Source: Scatomorpha merdigallinarum (GTDB taxonomy: Bacteria > Bacillota > Clostridia > Oscillospirales > Oscillospiraceae). Taken from it: 64,000 nucleotides of DNA. The stretch's first letter is position 1. Every line of letters begins with the position of its first letter. Below are positions 61,212 to 64,000 of the stretch, piece by piece. The stretch is taken from NCBI GenBank assembly GCA_018710885.1, contig DVJA01000081.1, forward strand, positions 41,778-105,777, read 5' to 3'. Under the pieces are notes generated by a model. The model was given only the letters and a program-made list of their open reading frames with translations. It was not told the DNA's origin and searched no databases. The position numbers were made by a program, and so were the translations under genes.

Positions 61212-61994
61212 ATGGAAAAGTATTTTTCGGTGGGAGAAGCTGCCAAGGCGGCACACACAACAAGCGAGACGTTGCGGCATTATGACCGCATCGGATTGGT
61301 GAAGCCAAGCAAGAAAGACGAGTGGACGAATTACCGCTACTACACCGAACAGGACATTGTCCGTCTGAATACGGTGCGCGCCCTGCAGGTCATGGACCTG
61401 CCTCTGAAAGAGATAAAAAAGGTGCTTGAATATGACGATTTGGAAAAAATCATCGGCTTCTTGGAGCAAACCGAGAAAAAAGCCGATGAAAAAATGGCGG
61501 CGTTACAATATAGCAAGTCTAAGATCGCACTGGCCAAAGCAGACTATGAGAGAAAGCTCAAGGCGCGTGACCATCTGACCGGTACTGTTCTCAAAGAGAT
61601 TCCGGAGCGGGTTATTCTACTTTCCGACACCCTGGAGGTACCTACGCTCGATAACCTCTGGAATTATCTCAGCCATTTCTACGACAAAGTCACCCCAGAG
61701 TTAAAAGATGAATTTTATTTTGAAGATATGGCCGGCATATACTCAGAAGAGGGCCTCACCAGGCTCTTTGCCGTCTGCGTTCGTTACGTGGACATAGACG
61801 GGTTGAAGGTGCTGCCGGCCGGTAAGTACCTGTGCGCTAGCTGCACGGAGGACAGCAGGGAACAGACTGTGCGCGAATTAGTACACATGGCGCAAACGCA
61901 GTACGGCGCAGAGCCGTCCTTTACCGTGCAGTTGATCGTGGTATCCGGCATCCTGAATTGGAACTATGAGGCGCAGGTCTTTGTGGAAGCATAA
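61212..61994 (+). CDS. MerR-family regulator with effector-binding domain
   Basis: 260 residues: MerR HTH (KYFSVGEAAKAAHTTSETLRHYDRIGLVKPSK) and the YRYYTEQDIVRLNTVRAL wing, a linking coiled coil (EQTEKKADEKMAALQYSKSKIA), and a C-terminal GyrI-like effector-binding domain (PERVILLSDTLEV onward). Such proteins usually sense a drug or amphiphile. It is transcribed divergently from the ABC transporter cluster, whose promoter has the 19-bp spacer of MerR targets. Confidence 0.92.
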   Translation: MEKYFSVGEAAKAAHTTSETLRHYDRIGLVKPSKKDEWTNYRYYTEQDIVRLNTVRALQVMDLPLKEIKKVLEYDDLEKIIGFLEQTEKKADEKMAALQYSKSKIALAKADYERKLKARDHLTGTVLKEIPERVILLSDTLEVPTLDNLWNYLSHFYDKVTPELKDEFYFEDMAGIYSEEGLTRLFAVCVRYVDIDGLKVLPAGKYLCASCTEDSREQTVRELVHMAQTQYGAEPSFTVQLIVVSGILNWNYEAQVFVEA

Positions 61995-62029
61995 GTAACA
62001 GCGGCAGAGTTTTATGCCGCCAGCAAAAG

Positions 62030-62067
62030 GCCGGGCGGCGTGTCACATTGTCACGCCGTCCGGCTTT
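62030..62067 (+). terminator. Terminator of the merR gene
   Basis: GCCGGGCGGCGTG (62030-62042) and CACGCCGTCCGGC (62052-62064) form a stem with one mismatch, then TTT. Confidence 0.75.
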
Positions 62068-62105
62068 CCGTTTATACGCGCTCTGCCTACGCCCGGCCTT
62101 TTGGC

Positions 62106-62152
62106 TTGACATGGGCACCGCCCTCCTATATAATACATACCAAACGAATGTA
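62106..62152 (+). promoter_or_regulatory. Promoter and candidate operator of tetR gene
   Basis: Consensus TTGACA (62106-62111), 17 bases, TATAAT (62129-62134), both perfect. TACAT (62134-62138) and ATGTA (62148-62152) form a short inverted repeat between the -10 and the GTG start, a fitting place for autorepression. Confidence 0.78.
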
Positions 62153-62166
62153 AAGGGGCTGAGACT

Positions 62167-62829
62167 GTGTCACGCAACAAGTACCCCGAAGTCACGGTCG
62201 AAAAAATACTTGACGCAGCCGAGCGGCTCTTCCTGGAGCGCGGCTATGAGCGCACGACTATACAGGACATAGTTGACGAACTCGGTGGGCTCACGAAGGG
62301 CGCTGTCTACCACCATTTCAAGAGCAAAGAGGAAATCCTGGACGCGGTGAGCGACCGGATGTTTTTCAGAAACGATCCGTTTGAGGCCGTGCGCTCGCGG
62401 ACTGATTTGAACGGGCTCGGCAAGCTGCGTGAGGCAATACTCATATATAACGCCGATGAAGAGAGCGCGGAGCTAACCCGCCAAACCATACCCATCAGCA
62501 AAAACCCACGTCTGCTCGTCAAGATGCTGATATCTAACCGGCGCGTGCTGACTCCGCGCTATCTTGAACTCATAGAAGAGGGCATAGCCGACGGCTCCAT
62601 ACACACAGAATATGCGCGTGAAATTTCCGAGCTGCTGCCACTTTTGACCAGCCTCTGGCTGCTGCCGAGTATTTACCCGGCGACAAAGGAGCAGATGCGC
62701 CGCAAGTTCGACTTCATCGGAGACATGCTGGAGCGCATGGGCCTGCCCATCTTCGACGGCGAAATACGCGCCGTGGTCAACAAATTCTTTGACCGGCTCC
62801 CGGACGAGATCAGCCCCAATCCCACGTGA
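62167..62829 (+). CDS. TetR-family transcriptional regulator
   Basis: 220 residues: HTH with KILDAAERLFLERGYERTTIQDIVDELGGLTKGAVYHHFKSKEEIL (about 13-58), then a helical effector domain ending ...FFDRLPDEISPNPT. GTG start with AAAGGGG eight bases upstream. No transporter or enzyme gene lies beside it; the next gene on this strand is outside the window or absent, so the target is unknown. Its 3' end overlaps the convergent BNR-repeat gene by 20 bases. Confidence 0.87.
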   Translation: MSRNKYPEVTVEKILDAAERLFLERGYERTTIQDIVDELGGLTKGAVYHHFKSKEEILDAVSDRMFFRNDPFEAVRSRTDLNGLGKLREAILIYNADEESAELTRQTIPISKNPRLLVKMLISNRRVLTPRYLELIEEGIADGSIHTEYAREISELLPLLTSLWLLPSIYPATKEQMRRKFDFIGDMLERMGLPIFDGEIRAVVNKFFDRLPDEISPNPT

Positions 62830-63694
62830 GCCCGCCGTCCTGAGTGCGCAGCTCGAAAAGCGTGCTCTCTCCTGTAACCTGGTCGAGCACGGTCACGGGC
62901 ATGGCGCCGTTCGCCCCCTCAAATACCGGGCTCTCCGGCGTGTACACCCAGCGGTAGCTGTCGGAGGCATATTCCTCCGGCGGCGCTATCTCCAACCGGC
63001 TCCAGGTCTCACCTCCGTCCAGCGTGCGGTATACCACCGGCCCGGCGTCCTCATAGTATCTGTAGCACACGAAGCCCGTCTCTGCCGTGGCAAAGGCCAC
63101 ACCGGTCATGACGCCTCTGTATACGCCCTGGTGATACGGGTCGTCAATTTCCCGCCAGGTTGCGCCGTTGTCACGAGAGATGAACAGGCTTATCGGCTGG
63201 CTGCCCATGGCCAGGGGGCCGCCCAGAGCGAGATACATGCCATCCTCGCCGAAGCTGCCTATCCAGCCGCTCAGATACAATATATCATAGCGCTCCTCAC
63301 CGAAAGCGTACATACTCTCGCTGCCCTCGACCGTGCTCTCGCGCCAGGTCTCGCCGCTGTCGGAGCTCAGGAGGATTTTCACCGGCCGCTCGGGCAGGAT
63401 GACGGCGATGTTCTCGCCGTTCAGGTACACCCACTGTCCCTCACTGAGCTGCTGCTCGAGCTCGGCGCCTGTCACCACGCCCTCGTTTCTGTCGAAAACG
63501 TCCATTATGAGCCCGCGAATGTCGAGGCCCAGATAACCGGCCGCCGCGGCAAGCGCCAATACGGCAGCAGCAATAGCCGCGATGAGCACCGCCCTGGCCG
63601 TCTTACCACGGACGCGCTTCGCCGGACGCTCGCTCTCCTCCAAATAACGCTCGTCTGCCTCGCCTATGAGCGCAAAAATCCACATCGCGTTCAC
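62810..63694 (-). CDS. BNR/Asp-box membrane protein paired with an ECF sigma factor
   Basis: 294 residues: a cytoplasmic N-terminal segment of about 33 residues, one transmembrane helix (about 34-55), and an extracellular part with four Asp-box-like repeats S/T-x-D-G/N-G-x-T-W (SSDSGETW, SRDNGATW, TLDGGETW and TQDGGLTW, spaced about 55 residues apart). These are typical of beta-propellers in sialidases and of photosystem-assembly factors. No catalytic residues of sialidases are evident. It overlaps the sigma gene by four bases and may act as anti-sigma or sensor. GTG start with GAGGGG upstream. Confidence 0.75.
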   Translation of the reverse strand: MNAMWIFALIGEADERYLEESERPAKRVRGKTARAVLIAAIAAAVLALAAAAGYLGLDIRGLIMDVFDRNEGVVTGAELEQQLSEGQWVYLNGENIAVILPERPVKILLSSDSGETWRESTVEGSESMYAFGEERYDILYLSGWIGSFGEDGMYLALGGPLAMGSQPISLFISRDNGATWREIDDPYHQGVYRGVMTGVAFATAETGFVCYRYYEDAGPVVYRTLDGGETWSRLEIAPPEEYASDSYRWVYTPESPVFEGANGAMPVTVLDQVTGESTLFELRTQDGGLTWDWG

Positions 63695-64000
63695 GTGTTA
63701 TACCCCTCACTTTCCAGGAAGCTCTTAAGTTTGGACCTTGTGCGCGAGAGTATTGTGCTCACGTTCCCGCGTTTTAGCCCATAGCGCTCCGCTATCTGCT
63801 CCGGTGTCTCCACATAGAAGTACCGGCGCAGGAAAATTCCCCGCTCCCGCTCGTTCAGCGAACCGAGGAAGCAGTTTATGAGCTCGGAGAGTTCGGACGA
63901 TATGGCCGCGTCCTCCGGGCTGGGTGCGCTTCCGGCGCACTCGCCCAGCTCCTCGAGGGCCAGCGCCAGTTCACCGCCGCCCCGCCTCTGCGCACGGCTG
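63691..64000 (-). CDS. ECF sigma factor, C-terminal part (truncated by window edge)
   Basis: The reverse-strand frame runs from the right edge to TGA at 63691-63693. It shows sigma region 4: LSELINCFLGSLNERERGIF followed by LRRYFYVETPEQIAERYGLK and then RGNVSTILSRTRSKLKSFLE. Region 2 lies beyond the window. Together with the overlapping BNR-repeat protein it repeats the layout seen at 17.5-18.7 kb: ECF sigma plus membrane partner with an N-terminal cytoplasmic segment. Confidence 0.85.
   Translation of the reverse strand, partial: SRAQRRGGGELALALEELGECAGSAPSPEDAAISSELSELINCFLGSLNERERGIFLRRYFYVETPEQIAERYGLKRGNVSTILSRTRSKLKSFLESEGYNT

Overview
The window looks like chromosome from a fairly high-GC, spore-forming, obligately anaerobic Firmicute, most likely a gut Clostridium of the Oscillospiraceae/Ruminococcaceae type. 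The grounds are: the Firmicutes block hprK-murB-rapZ-yvcK-whiA-dnaE; the spore-specific dipicolinate synthase pair spoVFA/spoVFB; a clostridial six-gene rnfCDGEAB operon; the hrcA-grpE-dnaK-dnaJ cluster behind a CIRCE operator; a B. subtilis-like thyA; and strong AGGAGG ribosome sites with sigma-A promoters. I see no rRNA, tRNA, CRISPR array, transposase, integrase or phage gene.

Layout. 0-1.2 kb: end of nadE, a VOC protein and rpmB. 1.2-9.4 kb: the hprK-to-dnaE operon. 9.5-12.3 kb: a P-type cation ATPase behind a yybP-ykoY (Mn2+) riboswitch. 12.3-14 kb: an Lsa-like ABC-F antibiotic-resistance ATPase behind a leader-peptide attenuator. 14-17.5 kb: spoVFAB, thyA-folA, a GNAT. 17.5-21 kb: an ECF sigma/membrane-protein pair, a VanY-type carboxypeptidase, an MBL hydrolase and a NUDIX enzyme. 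21-24.5 kb: TetR, a coiled-coil protein, FtsH and an HdeD-like protein, probably an envelope-stress unit. 24.5-26.2 kb: two flavodoxin-fold reductases and a divergent HxlR regulator. 26.2-26.8 kb: dispersed repeat copy A. 26.8-35.8 kb: a GH2 enzyme, the Rnf operon, an Rrf2 regulator, an old-yellow-enzyme reductase. 35.8-40.9 kb: the HrcA heat-shock regulon. 41-49.9 kb: envelope functions (PstS-like and WG-repeat lipoproteins, a two-component system, HtrA, two CNNM/CorC transporters). 50-56.8 kb: M16 peptidase, ferredoxin-nitroreductase, SGNH hydrolase, YtxH-like protein, YmdB, and a Mre11/Rad50-like (YhaO/YhaN) pair. 56.8-57.5 kb: repeat copy B, inverted relative to A. 57.7-64 kb: a B3/B4 protein, a lower-GC ABC-transporter island with a MerR regulator, a TetR, and an ECF sigma factor with a BNR-repeat partner cut by the window end.

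The most interesting material is regulatory or non-coding: the ABC-F attenuator, in which all four pairing segments can be written from the sequence; the riboswitch whose P1 helix overlaps its terminator; the two ~0.6-0.7 kb inverted repeat copies with shared palindromic boundaries and a hairpin showing compensatory changes; and the MerR-type promoter with a 19-bp spacer over the low-GC island. Most protein-coding genes are recognisable families. The FtsH-HdeD operon and the two sigma-factor/membrane-partner pairs are the best candidates for poorly described protein systems.
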